Below, one piece after another: positions 1 to 8,304 of a stretch of DNA of 64,000 bases (its first letter is position 1; each line of letters starts with the position of its first letter). Position numbers and translations under genes: made by a program. The notes below the pieces were generated by a model that was given only the letters and a program-made list of their open reading frames with translations, did not search any database and was not told the DNA's origin. Source of the stretch: Ignavibacteriales bacterium (lineage in GTDB: Bacteria > Bacteroidota > Ignavibacteria > UBA10030); assembly GCA_026390595.1 (NCBI GenBank), contig JAPLFQ010000015.1, positions 139,057 to 203,056 on the forward strand, in the 5' to 3' direction.

Positions 1-1
1 G

Positions 2-2191
2 AAGGGGATCCTGGTGCTCGTCGACCGACTCGTGGTTCGGAAGAGTGACGAAGAGAGCGAGAAGCGGCTTGCGGACTCCGTCGGGACTGCGTTCACGGAG
101 GGGGATGGTTACGCGCACGCGTATCTTCTAGATTCGAAAGAGCTTCTGAGGTTCTCGCAGCACTACGAATGTCAGAATGATGGAATCCGGTACGAAGATC
201 CTGATCCGCGCATGTTCTCGTTCAACAATCCGGTGGGGGCGTGCCCCAAGTGCCAGGGGTTCGGGCGTTCCATGGGAATCGACATGGATCTCGTCGTGCC
301 GGACCCGAACAAGACCATCCGGCAGGGAGCGATCCATCCGTGGAACTCTCCGAAGTGGCGCGTGAATCTCAAGGACCTCCTCAGCGTTTCGCGCGAGGCG
401 GGGATTCCCGTGGACGTCCCGTTCAAACAGCTGACTCCCAAGCAGCTCGACATCATTCTCAATGGGTTCGGCAGGTTCGAGGGATTGCATAAGTTCTTCA
501 AGTTCATCGAGCGCAAGTCCTACAAGATACACTATCGGGTCTTGCTGAGCAGGTACCGCGGATACACGACATGTGATGAATGCAACGGCGCCCGCTTGCG
601 GAGCGACGCATTGAACATCAAGGTAGCGGGAGTCACGATCCATGACGTCGTCAGGATGAATATCGCTGATGCGAACGAGTTCTTCCTCCGCATCAAGCTT
701 ACCAGGTTTGAACTGGAAGTCGCGAAGAGAATCCTCGAGGAGATCAGGAAGCGGCTCAAGTTCCTCAACGATGTCGGTATCGCATACCTGACGCTCGACC
801 GACTCACCATGACCCTTTCCGGCGGCGAATCGCAGCGCATCAATCTTGCGACGTCTCTTGGCTCATCCCTGGTCGGGTCGCTCTATGTCCTCGATGAGCC
901 GAGCATCGGGCTGCATCCGCGCGACAATCACAGGCTGATTACAATCCTCAAATCGCTCAGGGATGTCGGCAATAGTGTGCTTGTCGTCGAACACGACGAG
1001 GAAATGATCCGCTCGGCGGACATCGTTGTCGACATGGGGCCGAAGGCCGGCGAGCACGGCGGAGAGGTCATCTGCTGCTGTACCGTTGATGAAATGTTGA
1101 AGCATCCCACATCTCTTACTGCCCAGTATCTGAACGGGAAACTCCGCATCCAGACTCCGCGCAAGCGTCGTCGCGACATGGAACAGTCGATCCTGATCAA
1201 AGGAGCTGCCGAACACAATCTCAAGGGAATCGATGTTCGCATCCCGCTTGGCATGTTCGTGTGCGTCACCGGTGTGAGCGGCTCGGGCAAGAGCACTCTG
1301 GTGCACGAGATTCTCTACGCGGGAATTCAGAAGATGAAGGGAGGGTTCGAGGGAAGCGTTGGGAGATTCGGATCGATCGCGGGAGCCGATCACGTCGAGC
1401 GCGTCGAACTCGTGGATCAATCCCCCATCGGTCGTTCACCCCGGTCAAATCCGGTAACGTATCTCAAAATCTTTGACCTCATTCGGGACCTCCTGGCTCA
1501 CACCCAGGCTTCCAGGATTCGCGGTTATATGCCGGGCCACTTTTCGTTCAACGTGCCGGGGGGCAGATGCGATGTGTGCGAGGGAGATGGGTTCCAGAAG
1601 ATCGAAATGCAGTTCCTGGCCGATCTCTATCTGACGTGCGAGTCGTGCAAAGGGAGAAGGTTCAAGCAGGAGGTACTCGAGGTCCGCTATCACGGGAAAA
1701 ACGTCGATGACCTGCTCCGTATGACGATCACGGAAGCGATCGAGTTCTTCTCTCAGCATCCCGACGGACGAAGGGTTGCAAACCGGCTTAAAGTGCTCGA
1801 TGATGTCGGACTCGGGTACGTTCGTTTGGGCCAGCCTGCAACGACGCTTTCAGGAGGAGAGGCACAGCGGATCAAGCTGGCAAACCATCTTACGGCATCC
1901 AGCTCGGAAGGGCGGGCGTTGTTCATTTTCGACGAGCCGACGACCGGGCTTCATTTTGATGACATCGCCAAACTGCTGAAGTGCTTCAATGCGCTCGTTG
2001 AGGCCGGGCATTCGCTTGTCGTCATCGAACATAACATGGATGTCATCAAGTGTGCAGATTTCATCATAGATCTGGGGCCTGAAGGGGGAGACGGAGGGGG
2101 GCAGATTGTCGCAACAGGGACGCCGGAAGAACTGGCGAAGGTCGCCGCTTCTCATACCGGAAGGTATCTCAAAGAGCATCTTAGAGCGTAG
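2..2191 (+). CDS. uvrA: Excinuclease ABC subunit A (UvrA), 5'-truncated by window edge
   Basis: Damage-recognition ATPase of nucleotide excision repair, working with UvrB in the cytoplasm. The reading frame is open from base 2, so about 210 residues (first Walker A and part of the UvrB-binding region) lie outside the window; 729 residues are visible. Seen in order: altered first zinc site (near residues 60-85), first ABC signature LSGGESQR (about 271) and Walker [10 protein letters not shown], second Walker [10 protein letters not shown] (about 423), an intact second zinc finger with two CxxC pairs (about 522-549), and second signature LSGGEAQR (about 616). The first finger keeps its second CxxC, but the first pair reads C-Q-N-D. 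As I recall the family, this variant marks a second UvrA class common in Bacteroidota. Stop is TAG. Confidence 0.95.
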   Translation, partial: KGILVLVDRLVVRKSDEESEKRLADSVGTAFTEGDGYAHAYLLDSKELLRFSQHYECQNDGIRYEDPDPRMFSFNNPVGACPKCQGFGRSMGIDMDLVVPDPNKTIRQGAIHPWNSPKWRVNLKDLLSVSREAGIPVDVPFKQLTPKQLDIILNGFGRFEGLHKFFKFIERKSYKIHYRVLLSRYRGYTTCDECNGARLRSDALNIKVAGVTIHDVVRMNIADANEFFLRIKLTRFELEVAKRILEEIRKRLKFLNDVGIAYLTLDRLTMTLSGGESQRINLATSLGSSLVGSLYVLDEPSIGLHPRDNHRLITILKSLRDVGNSVLVVEHDEEMIRSADIVVDMGPKAGEHGGEVICCCTVDEMLKHPTSLTAQYLNGKLRIQTPRKRRRDMEQSILIKGAAEHNLKGIDVRIPLGMFVCVTGVSGSGKSTLVHEILYAGIQKMKGGFEGSVGRFGSIAGADHVERVELVDQSPIGRSPRSNPVTYLKIFDLIRDLLAHTQASRIRGYMPGHFSFNVPGGRCDVCEGDGFQKIEMQFLADLYLTCESCKGRRFKQEVLEVRYHGKNVDDLLRMTITEAIEFFSQHPDGRRVANRLKVLDDVGLGYVRLGQPATTLSGGEAQRIKLANHLTASSSEGRALFIFDEPTTGLHFDDIAKLLKCFNALVEAGHSLVVIEHNMDVIKCADFIIDLGPEGGDGGGQIVATGTPEELAKVAASHTGRYLKEHLRA

Positions 2192-2214
2192 AACGAAATT
2201 GATTTTGCTCTGAA

Positions 2215-2385
2215 GGTTTCCTGTCCCTGATTTCATCTCGATAGGAAGCCTCCAGCTCCAGGTGTGCAGGTGACTCGTGTCACACCGTTCTGTCAGCGAA
2301 TCTCTTATCGTAAGACTGAAATTCTGAAGCACTTCGACGATCTGTAGAGCACAGGGGAGGCTCTGCGGATTGTGAAGTGCTTCAG
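2215..2385 (+). ncRNA. Candidate structured RNA downstream of uvrA
   Basis: The gap between the uvrA stop and the terminator holds three helices. They are a 9-bp hairpin (2214-2222 with 2243-2251), a short 5-bp hairpin with a TCGT loop (2270-2274 with 2279-2283), and a long two-part hairpin. The last has a perfect 12-bp outer stem (2324-2335 with 2374-2385), a small internal loop, an 11-bp inner stem (2340-2350 with 2360-2370) and a 9-nt loop. The inner stem contains two U.G pairs that would be A.C mismatches on the other strand, so a plus-strand transcript is favoured. It could be a structured uvrA 3' UTR or an independent small RNA ending at the following terminator. No promoter for it was identified. 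Confidence 0.45.
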
Positions 2386-2419
2386 TGCTTTATGCCCCAG
2401 CGCAACTTGGCGGCACAAA

Positions 2420-2445
2420 AAAAAGCGCACCGCGGTGCGCTTTTT
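2420..2445. terminator. Bidirectional rho-independent terminator
   Basis: Perfect palindrome with arms GCGCACC (2425-2431) and GGTGCGC (2434-2440), flanked by an A-run on the left and a T-run on the right, so it works in both directions. It lies between the convergent uvrA region (plus) and the beta-barrel gene (minus). Confidence 0.9.
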
Positions 2446-2467
2446 CTGTCCTTGCTCATACGACAGA

Positions 2468-3214
2468 CTAGTAGAGTGAGCCAAAATTCAACGTGATGAA
2501 GAATCCGCCGAAGCGTTTAATCAACGTCCCCTGCAAACTTTCGATTCCCGGCGCGTACGGCACAAAATAGTAACGAATGCTGATCCCTGACAACGTTCCC
2601 TTGTCGAGACCAAAGTACGCCCCGGCCCCGATGTAGCCGCTGACCGCATACCTGAACTGTCCCTTCTTGAGACTCGCGAAAAAGTCTATCTGGTTGTAGT
2701 ACGTGAGTCTGCTGCCATCCGGGCCGATCAACGTCTCAGGATTAGAATACGGAGCGACAAAAATCATCGATGGACCAAACCCTGCGCTGAGGTACGGGCG
2801 GAAGTTGTCCACGATCTCGTCCTTGAACAGGCGGTACTGCATCCCGAATGTGACCGGAATCAGAAGAAGGCGATTGATTTTGTAAGGAGTATAAGACTGA
2901 CCGGTGTAGGGATTGATGTACTCAACCTCCCCGTCGTCTTTGACATCCGAGATAGCAATCTGTGCGAAACCGGACAGCACGTCGGTAAACTCATGCCGGT
3001 AAAACCCTCCGGCTCCAAAACCGTTGTTCGACAGGAGGATATCCACCCCCCAGGCATTGTGGAACGGCTCATAAGAGGTCTTCTGGATCAGGTTGGGATT
3101 GGAGGGGGTGAAGACCATCGTGGAATCGCGCCGCGGGTATTCTTGTGCCAAAGAAATTGATGGCACCATCGCCGCAAGTATCAGGGCGGCCAGCAGAACA
3201 GAACTGCGTTTCAT
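2468..3214 (-). CDS. Hypothetical outer-membrane beta-barrel protein
   Basis: 248 residues with a clear signal peptide (MKRSSVLLAALILAAMVPSI, cleavage likely after SLAQ). Alternating hydrophobic strands and glycine/aromatic-rich segments follow, and the C-terminus ends in aromatic-rich strands, as in small outer-membrane barrels. An upstream in-frame ATG at 3223 exists, but GGGAG at 3224-3228 sits 9 nt before the ATG at 3214 and directly abuts the other, so 3214 is preferred. The TATAAT hexamer on the minus strand at 3259-3264 may be part of its promoter. Gene stands alone between rlmI and the bidirectional terminator. Specific function unknown. Confidence 0.75.
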   Translation of the reverse strand: MKRSSVLLAALILAAMVPSISLAQEYPRRDSTMVFTPSNPNLIQKTSYEPFHNAWGVDILLSNNGFGAGGFYRHEFTDVLSGFAQIAISDVKDDGEVEYINPYTGQSYTPYKINRLLLIPVTFGMQYRLFKDEIVDNFRPYLSAGFGPSMIFVAPYSNPETLIGPDGSRLTYYNQIDFFASLKKGQFRYAVSGYIGAGAYFGLDKGTLSGISIRYYFVPYAPGIESLQGTLIKRFGGFFITLNFGSLY

Positions 3215-3290
3215 CGTTTTCATCTCCCGTGTTCTTTCATCAAAACGATGCGTAGAGAATTATAGTTCCGCACTCGACCAGAAGCGATCG

Positions 3291-4460
3291 TTACAGGACG
3301 GCGAAAACGCCGAACTTAAGGTATGCAGTTTCGGGCATTGCCGGAAGCGTCGGGTGATCCGAAGCCGCTCCTCTCCATTCAAGCATCTGGAGCGAACGAT
3401 GGGCGATTCTCGCTCCGGCCTCAATTGACTCAATGAACGACTCGGCAGTGACGTGATGCGAGCAGGAAGCGGTCACCAGTATCCCGCCTGGGTTGATCAG
3501 CTTCAGGGCTCCGGCGTTAATCTCCTTGTAGCCCTTGAGTGCCGTCGCAACTGTTTTCTTGTTCCTGCTGAAGGAGGGGGGATCCAGTATGACAACGTCA
3601 AATCGTTCCCCTTCCTCAAAGAGCTTCGGCAGCCGGTCGAAGACGTCAGCGTTCTCGAATTGCACTTGCTGAACCTCGTTGATCGTCGCGTTCACCTTGG
3701 CATTCGCTATCGCGGTTTCGGAACTGTCCAGAGCGTGCACGCGTGCCGCTCCTCCGAGCGCCGCATAGAGGGCGAACCCGCCTTCATTGCAGAAGCAGTC
3801 CAGGACGGACGCGTTCTTGACATATCGCTGCACAGCCAGCCGGTTTTCCCGCTGGTCGAGGAAAAACCCCGTTTTCTGCCCTTCAAGAAGATCGACCTTG
3901 AACTTGACGCCGTTCTCTGAAATGATCGTCTGCCCGATTGTGCCGCGGACGACGTCCTTCTTCAGCGGAAGCTGCTCGAGGGCGCGTAGAGGAGATTCGT
4001 TGCGCTCGATGATTGCCTTGGGATGGAATATCGATTCGAGTACCTCACAGAGCAGCGACATGCGCCGGTCCATACCAACGGACAGGGTTTGGAGGGAGAG
4101 ATACTCATTGTATTTATCGATAACCAGGCCGGGAAGGAAATCGGCCTCGCCGTGGACTAACCGGAACGATTCGGCATCCGGGTAGAGCCGTTTGCGCAGA
4201 TGGAGCGCTCTCGTGATCCGCTGCTCGAAGAACTCGAACGTCACGGGCTCCTGCTCGCGGCTCAACAGCCTGAACGCGATAAGAGAGTGAGGATTGTAAA
4301 ATCCTACACCGAGAAATTTCTCGTCAGAGCGGAGCAGATCCACAACATCACCGGCTTCGGGGTTTCCATGAATAATCTTGACCTCATTGCTGAAAACCCA
4401 CTGGTGTCCGGCAAGAATCCGGTGCTCTTCGTTCTTCCTGAGTATAATTTGTTTTTTCAC
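3291..4460 (-). CDS. rlmI: RlmI-type 23S rRNA (cytosine-C5) methyltransferase
   Basis: 389 residues, close to the usual length of the RlmI/RlmK-like class I SAM methyltransferases that make m5C in 23S rRNA. The N-terminal part (about 1-75) is a PUA RNA-binding domain. The central segment around GQKTGFFLDQR (residues 194-204) is typical of the family. SAM motif DCFCNEGGF lies at 221-229, DPPSF at 293-297 and SCSHHV at 332-337. The start is GTG (bases 4458-4460); no good ribosome-binding site precedes it and a promoter-like motif lies immediately upstream, so the transcript may be nearly leaderless. Which C5 site it modifies cannot be told from sequence alone. Confidence 0.9.
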   Translation of the reverse strand: MKKQIILRKNEEHRILAGHQWVFSNEVKIIHGNPEAGDVVDLLRSDEKFLGVGFYNPHSLIAFRLLSREQEPVTFEFFEQRITRALHLRKRLYPDAESFRLVHGEADFLPGLVIDKYNEYLSLQTLSVGMDRRMSLLCEVLESIFHPKAIIERNESPLRALEQLPLKKDVVRGTIGQTIISENGVKFKVDLLEGQKTGFFLDQRENRLAVQRYVKNASVLDCFCNEGGFALYAALGGAARVHALDSSETAIANAKVNATINEVQQVQFENADVFDRLPKLFEEGERFDVVILDPPSFSRNKKTVATALKGYKEINAGALKLINPGGILVTASCSHHVTAESFIESIEAGARIAHRSLQMLEWRGAASDHPTLPAMPETAYLKFGVFAVL

Positions 4461-4464
4461 ATCA

Positions 4465-4495
4465 CCAAAGTAGAGAGAATTGGAACGAGAAGCAA
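4465..4495 (-). promoter_or_regulatory. Promoter-like TTG-N20-TACTTTGG upstream of rlmI
   Basis: On the minus strand, TTG (complement of 4493-4495), 20 nt, then TACTTTGG (complement of 4465-4472). This matches the Bacteroidota form TTG-N19/20-TAnnTTTG, also seen at four other places in this window. The expected start of transcription falls on or beside the GTG start of rlmI. Confidence 0.5.
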
Positions 4496-4573
4496 TTGAG
4501 TGCGGGAGGCGTCAGCCTCAATGCAAGCGTATGCATGGAGGGAACGCGTCGCGCTGCTGGCCTTGCATCCTGA

Positions 4574-4604
4574 TTGCAAGACAGACAAAGGATTGGTATA
4601 TTTG
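4574..4604 (+). promoter_or_regulatory. Bacteroidota-type promoter TTG-N20-TATATTTG
   Basis: TTG at 4574-4576, a 20-nt spacer and TATATTTG at 4597-4604, an exact fit to the TAnnTTTG -7 box. It would transcribe rightwards into a leader of about 285 nt before the HAD phosphatase gene. The 434-base gap 4461-4894 between the divergent rlmI and HAD genes otherwise holds this promoter, the rlmI promoter, a hairpin and a possible leader ORF. Confidence 0.6.
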
Positions 4605-4688
4605 ATTTTACAGAGCATAACGAACCGCGAGGCGGGAATGCCATTTCGACATACTCGAGATTCTCGTGTCGTGCGGTATCCACGACTT

Positions 4689-4725
4689 TCCGGTGTTCCG
4701 CTCTCTGTTGGGAGCACTATCCGGA
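4689..4725 (+). other. Stem-loop in the HAD-operon leader
   Basis: Outer arms TCCGG (4689-4693) and CCGGA (4721-4725) enclose a 6-bp hairpin GCTCTC (4700-4705)/GGGAGC (4710-4715) with a TGTT loop. It lies nine bases before a strong ribosome-binding sequence (GAAGGAG, 4734-4740), so it could modulate translation of the small leader ORF or of the operon. Confidence 0.35.
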
Positions 4726-4749
4726 TAGCCTCTGAAGGAGTATCACAAC

Positions 4750-4860
4750 GTGAGCAATGCGAGGCGTCAATCACTCCGCAGCGCGGTTGTGCAGAGTCGA
4801 ACATGGCGCCTCGTGCGGTTTCACGATGCCCAGGCATTGCATCAGCATCGTTGTGTGTGA
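4750..4860 (+). CDS. Possible 36-residue leader peptide ORF
   Basis: GTG start nine bases after GAAGGAG (4734-4740), the best ribosome-binding site in this leader; 36 codons then TGA, 34 nt before the HAD start. The predicted peptide is arginine- and histidine-rich with no recognisable domain. The only support is the ribosome-binding site and its position in a long leader; it may be chance. Confidence 0.25.
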   Translation: MSNARRQSLRSAVVQSRTWRLVRFHDAQALHQHRCV

Positions 4861-4894
4861 CAACGCAAGAGCGGTATTTGAAGCAAAGGACTGC

Positions 4895-5548
4895 ATGGCC
4901 AGGTTGAAGTGCGTTATTTTTGACATGGATGGTACTCTGACTCAGACGAATCGCCTGATCTTCGATTCATTCAATTATATGGCGATGAAGTATCAAGGGA
5001 AGAAATACTCCGAGCCGGAAATCACGGCGATGTTTGGACCTCCTGAAGAAGGGGCTCTCGTGAACATCGTGGGGCACGAAAACATCCGGCAGGCCATGAA
5101 GGAATACCTTGAATTCTACAGCGCGAACCACAATACGCTGGCCCGGCTCTATCCCGGAATCAAGGACGTAGTCGCTGATTTGAAAACAAGAAATGTCCAT
5201 GTCGCTCTCTTTACTGGAAAAGGGATCGATACGACGACGATTACAATGGACAAGTTCGGATTGACCCCGTACTTCGACTATGTGGTGACCGGAAGCGACG
5301 TCGTGAACCACAAACCTTCGGCAGACGGTATCCGGAAAATAATGCACCACTTTAGACTTCAGCCGGACGAAGTGCTGATGGTCGGTGACGCAGTGCCCGA
5401 CGTCAGGGCGTCGCACGAAGCAGGTGTAAGAATCGCTGCCGTGCTCTGGGATTCCTACGGCAAAGAGAAGGTTCTCCAGATGAAAACGGACTACGTTTTC
5501 CACGATGTAAAAGAATTCGCGGAATGGTTGAGGGGGCAGTTTGGCTGA
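4895..5548 (+). CDS. HAD-family hydrolase (phosphoglycolate phosphatase-like)
   Basis: 217 residues. Motif I is DMDGT (about residues 10-14, catalytic aspartate pair), motif II the T in FTGKG, motif III the lysine in NHKPS, motif IV MVGDAVPDV, the full set of a class I HAD phosphatase. The alpha-helical cap between motifs I and II is that of phosphoglycolate phosphatase/beta-phosphoglucomutase relatives. The open frame extends up to 4757, but the ATG at 4895 preceded by AAAGGA fits the family N-terminus. The substrate cannot be deduced. First gene of a packed operon; its stop overlaps the next start by 8 nt. Confidence 0.85.
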   Translation: MARLKCVIFDMDGTLTQTNRLIFDSFNYMAMKYQGKKYSEPEITAMFGPPEEGALVNIVGHENIRQAMKEYLEFYSANHNTLARLYPGIKDVVADLKTRNVHVALFTGKGIDTTTITMDKFGLTPYFDYVVTGSDVVNHKPSADGIRKIMHHFRLQPDEVLMVGDAVPDVRASHEAGVRIAAVLWDSYGKEKVLQMKTDYVFHDVKEFAEWLRGQFG

Positions 5549-7043
5549 GGATCAGGAACGGCAACTGAAACGCCAGTGGTTGATGTGGCGCCTCGTGCTT
5601 CAATACGGAATCGGCGCTATTGTCTTGGTCTTTTTCGTGACAACGAGCCTCCACTTTCGTTATACGCCGGACGAAACGTACATCTATTTGCAGTACGGAA
5701 GGAACATTGCCCGGGGAGAGGGGTTTTCGTTTAACGCGGGGACGCTGAGCTACGGCGTCGCGAGCCCGCTGTGGGCCCTCCTGATTGCAGCCGGCACGAA
5801 GCTCAGTCTCGATCCGTATTTCGTTGCGAAAACGCTGGACATCGTTTTCGCGAGTTTCTCGATCATTGGCGTCATGGCCTTTGCATTTGTACTCATCCGT
5901 GATCGCATCTATGCGTTGGCCGCGGCGTTGATGTTCTCGTTTGATGCGTGGTTCCTGCGCTGGTCGGGCTCCGGCGTTGAGACTTCGCTTGCACTGCTTC
6001 TTGTCATGCTGACTCTCTGGTACGCCTACAAAAAGGAGTACCTGACCTCCGCGCTTGTTGCCGGCCTCCTGACACTTGTGCGGCCCGAGGGCGCGTTGTT
6101 GTTTATTGCCGTACTGGTTGACTGTGCATTGAACACGAAGGAACGTGCGACGGTCGCGAGGAGTCTCCTGGGCTCCTCGCTCATTTTCTGCGTCGTTGCG
6201 GGGTCATGGTTGCTGTACGCATATGTTCAGTTTGGCTCGATTGTTCCAAATCCGTTTCATGCTCACTCAGCGGAAGCCTTTTCGGTGTGGCGGCTGTGGC
6301 GGTCCATCGTGGTAGATCTCACGATTATCGGGGCAACGCAGCTCGTGCTGTCCATGTTTCTCGTAGCAGGAATCGTCATTGCCGTCAGAAAATCCGGGTG
6401 GCGGGCTCTCAAGGAAGATGGATTCCCGCTTCTCTGGCTGCTTCTGCTGCCAGTGGCCTATGCGGTAATGAATATTCAGGTTGTTTCGAGGTACCTGCTT
6501 CTGATTCTCCCGGTTGTCGTGATCTATGGTGTGTGGGGGATCAAGCGACTTGAGATTGCTTCGGTTGTCCCGGCGCGTCGGGGACTGTTTATACTTCTTG
6601 TCGTTGCGGCGGTTTCTCTGGCACAGAACCAGTTTGTGTACAGAAAATGGATCGTCCCGCATATGGCAATGTTTGAACTTGGCTCGGAGGAGTGCCTCAA
6701 GCCGATCGCATACTGGTTGCGCTCCAATACTCCGGCGGGCTCGTCCGTGCTCACACCGCACATCGGAGTGCTGGGATACATATCCGAACGCACTATCTAT
6801 GATACGCAGGGGCTTGTGTCGCCCGATGTGATGCGGGCATTTGATGGCATGGACTACGATGGCGCGATGAAAGGCCGTCGCTATCAACCGGCAGTGCATC
6901 CCGACTTTGTTGTCGATCGTTCGCCTGTTCCGGATCGGCTCGCCTCGGATAGTCTCATGTCGGTGATGACGAGACCGTTTTCCGGCTTCGGATTGGCGAA
7001 GCCCGATTGGGAGTACTTCACACTCTACAAGGTAATGAAATGA
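5541..7043 (+). CDS. GT-C family integral membrane glycosyltransferase
   Basis: 500 residues with about ten or more hydrophobic segments. The first extracytoplasmic loop holds an acidic motif (TPDETYIY, about residues 35-42) and the sequence NIARGEGFSFN, typical of GT-C enzymes that transfer sugars from polyprenyl-phosphate donors (PMT/ArnT-like). A soluble C-terminal portion follows (about 385-500). Start is TTG at 5541, behind GAGGGGG and overlapping the HAD stop by 8 nt; the next in-frame ATG is at 5583. The stop overlaps the start of the T9SS plug gene (ATGA), so the two are probably translationally coupled. Acceptor and donor are unknown. Confidence 0.75.
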   Translation: MAEDQERQLKRQWLMWRLVLQYGIGAIVLVFFVTTSLHFRYTPDETYIYLQYGRNIARGEGFSFNAGTLSYGVASPLWALLIAAGTKLSLDPYFVAKTLDIVFASFSIIGVMAFAFVLIRDRIYALAAALMFSFDAWFLRWSGSGVETSLALLLVMLTLWYAYKKEYLTSALVAGLLTLVRPEGALLFIAVLVDCALNTKERATVARSLLGSSLIFCVVAGSWLLYAYVQFGSIVPNPFHAHSAEAFSVWRLWRSIVVDLTIIGATQLVLSMFLVAGIVIAVRKSGWRALKEDGFPLLWLLLLPVAYAVMNIQVVSRYLLLILPVVVIYGVWGIKRLEIASVVPARRGLFILLVVAAVSLAQNQFVYRKWIVPHMAMFELGSEECLKPIAYWLRSNTPAGSSVLTPHIGVLGYISERTIYDTQGLVSPDVMRAFDGMDYDGAMKGRRYQPAVHPDFVVDRSPVPDRLASDSLMSVMTRPFSGFGLAKPDWEYFTLYKVMK

Positions 7044-8281
7044 GGAAGCGAATTCTCTGTTCGTTGTTCCTTCTTGCTCCCGCATTGGGGGCGCAGGAAA
7101 TTCTCTCGGAACGCGTCAAAGGACTCCGAGTCTATGGATCGGATCAGGCAGGTCTTCCTGTCGCGGGCATGCAGTCCCGTCCGATTACCATCGAGTTCGA
7201 TGTCGTGGAAGAATCGGCCCCCGACGTCCGCCTCCGTGTGCTGCATTGCGACCGCGACTGGAATGTCACGCAGAACAACTTCATCAACGACAACATGCAA
7301 AACAAGTCGAAAGAGGCTCTCCGCTATGAGCCGGCCCCGGCCGGGACGCAGTTCTATCGGTTCCACTACGTGGTGAGCATACCGGGGATCTCGGGCCTTG
7401 ACCGCTTCACACAATCGGGGAATTACATTTTCGAGATTACCGACAGAGAATGGGTCAACGTCCTCGCACGCGGCAGGTTTTTCGTCACGGAGGGAGTTAT
7501 CGCTCCCTCGATGAAGGTGACCAATCGGTCGCTTCCTTCTGAGATTAACCCGTACAACCAGGTCAACAGGATCGAGATCGCGTTCGTCATTCCCCCCCGC
7601 GCGGACGATCAGAGCGAGATACTGTTTCCGATCAACTTCAGGACGGTCGACCTGTACAGAAATCGCCAGCTCTACACGCCGTGGCGAATCGATGCTGACG
7701 ACAGCAGCCCGAACACGTTCATCGACGGATTTGGCACATCGAAAATGAAATTTATCGTGGATAATGTCACGCCAGGCACCAGTTATCGTCGCATCGATGT
7801 GAGGAACGTGGATGAATATCCGGAAGGATCCCAGCTCCGTGCCCGGCGCGGCGCCGACGTCAGCCGGTTTCAGCTTCCGGCCAAAGGCGACAGTCACGGT
7901 ACGTCAACGCTCACCCAGGGATCGCGCTATGCAGACTACGTCCCGTTTCGGTTTGAGCTCGCGTCGGAGACCCGCCAGTTCGAGTCCGTCTACGTTGTCG
8001 GGGATTTCAACGGCTGGAGACTGTCACCGGATTGTCTCATGGTCTATGACGTCGAGACAGGCCGCTACATCTGGCAGACGACAATCCGGCGTGGTGCATA
8101 CGACTATCAATACGTGGTTGGCCCCAATGATTGGATCAGTCTCGAAGGAAACGATTGGAGGACGATCAACCTGTACTCAGCCCTTGTGTACTATCGCGAC
8201 AGCCGCTACGGCGGATTCGACCGCATCATAGGATTCATCCAACGGTCGAGCCCCGGCGGGAATCAACCAACATCAGACTAA
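7040..8281 (+). CDS. Type IX secretion system plug protein (DUF5103)
   Basis: 413 residues with an N-terminal signal peptide (MRKRILCSLFLLAPALGAQE). The family is the DUF5103 periplasmic plug, shown in Flavobacterium to close the SprA translocon of the type IX secretion system. Seen: the N-terminal beta domain with LRVLHCDRDWNVTQNNF, and a C-terminal region (about residues 300-400) containing YVVGDFNGW, resembling an AMPK-type glycogen-binding/E-set fold. ATG at 7040 overlaps the glycosyltransferase stop by four bases. The gene says the organism probably has T9SS; no other T9SS component is in the window. Confidence 0.85.
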   Translation: MRKRILCSLFLLAPALGAQEILSERVKGLRVYGSDQAGLPVAGMQSRPITIEFDVVEESAPDVRLRVLHCDRDWNVTQNNFINDNMQNKSKEALRYEPAPAGTQFYRFHYVVSIPGISGLDRFTQSGNYIFEITDREWVNVLARGRFFVTEGVIAPSMKVTNRSLPSEINPYNQVNRIEIAFVIPPRADDQSEILFPINFRTVDLYRNRQLYTPWRIDADDSSPNTFIDGFGTSKMKFIVDNVTPGTSYRRIDVRNVDEYPEGSQLRARRGADVSRFQLPAKGDSHGTSTLTQGSRYADYVPFRFELASETRQFESVYVVGDFNGWRLSPDCLMVYDVETGRYIWQTTIRRGAYDYQYVVGPNDWISLEGNDWRTINLYSALVYYRDSRYGGFDRIIGFIQRSSPGGNQPTSD

Positions 8282-8304
8282 TGCCTTCTGAGGGATACCA
8301 ACCT

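Noticed and set aside
4757..4894. N-terminal extension of the HAD protein to an upstream ATG
   Set aside because: Adds 46 residues absent from the family; the ribosome-binding site is too far (16 nt), while the ATG at 4895 fits.
4500..4907. A 135-codon plus-strand frame before the HAD gene
   Set aside because: No family resemblance, poor start, overlaps promoter and leader hairpin; composition looks non-coding.
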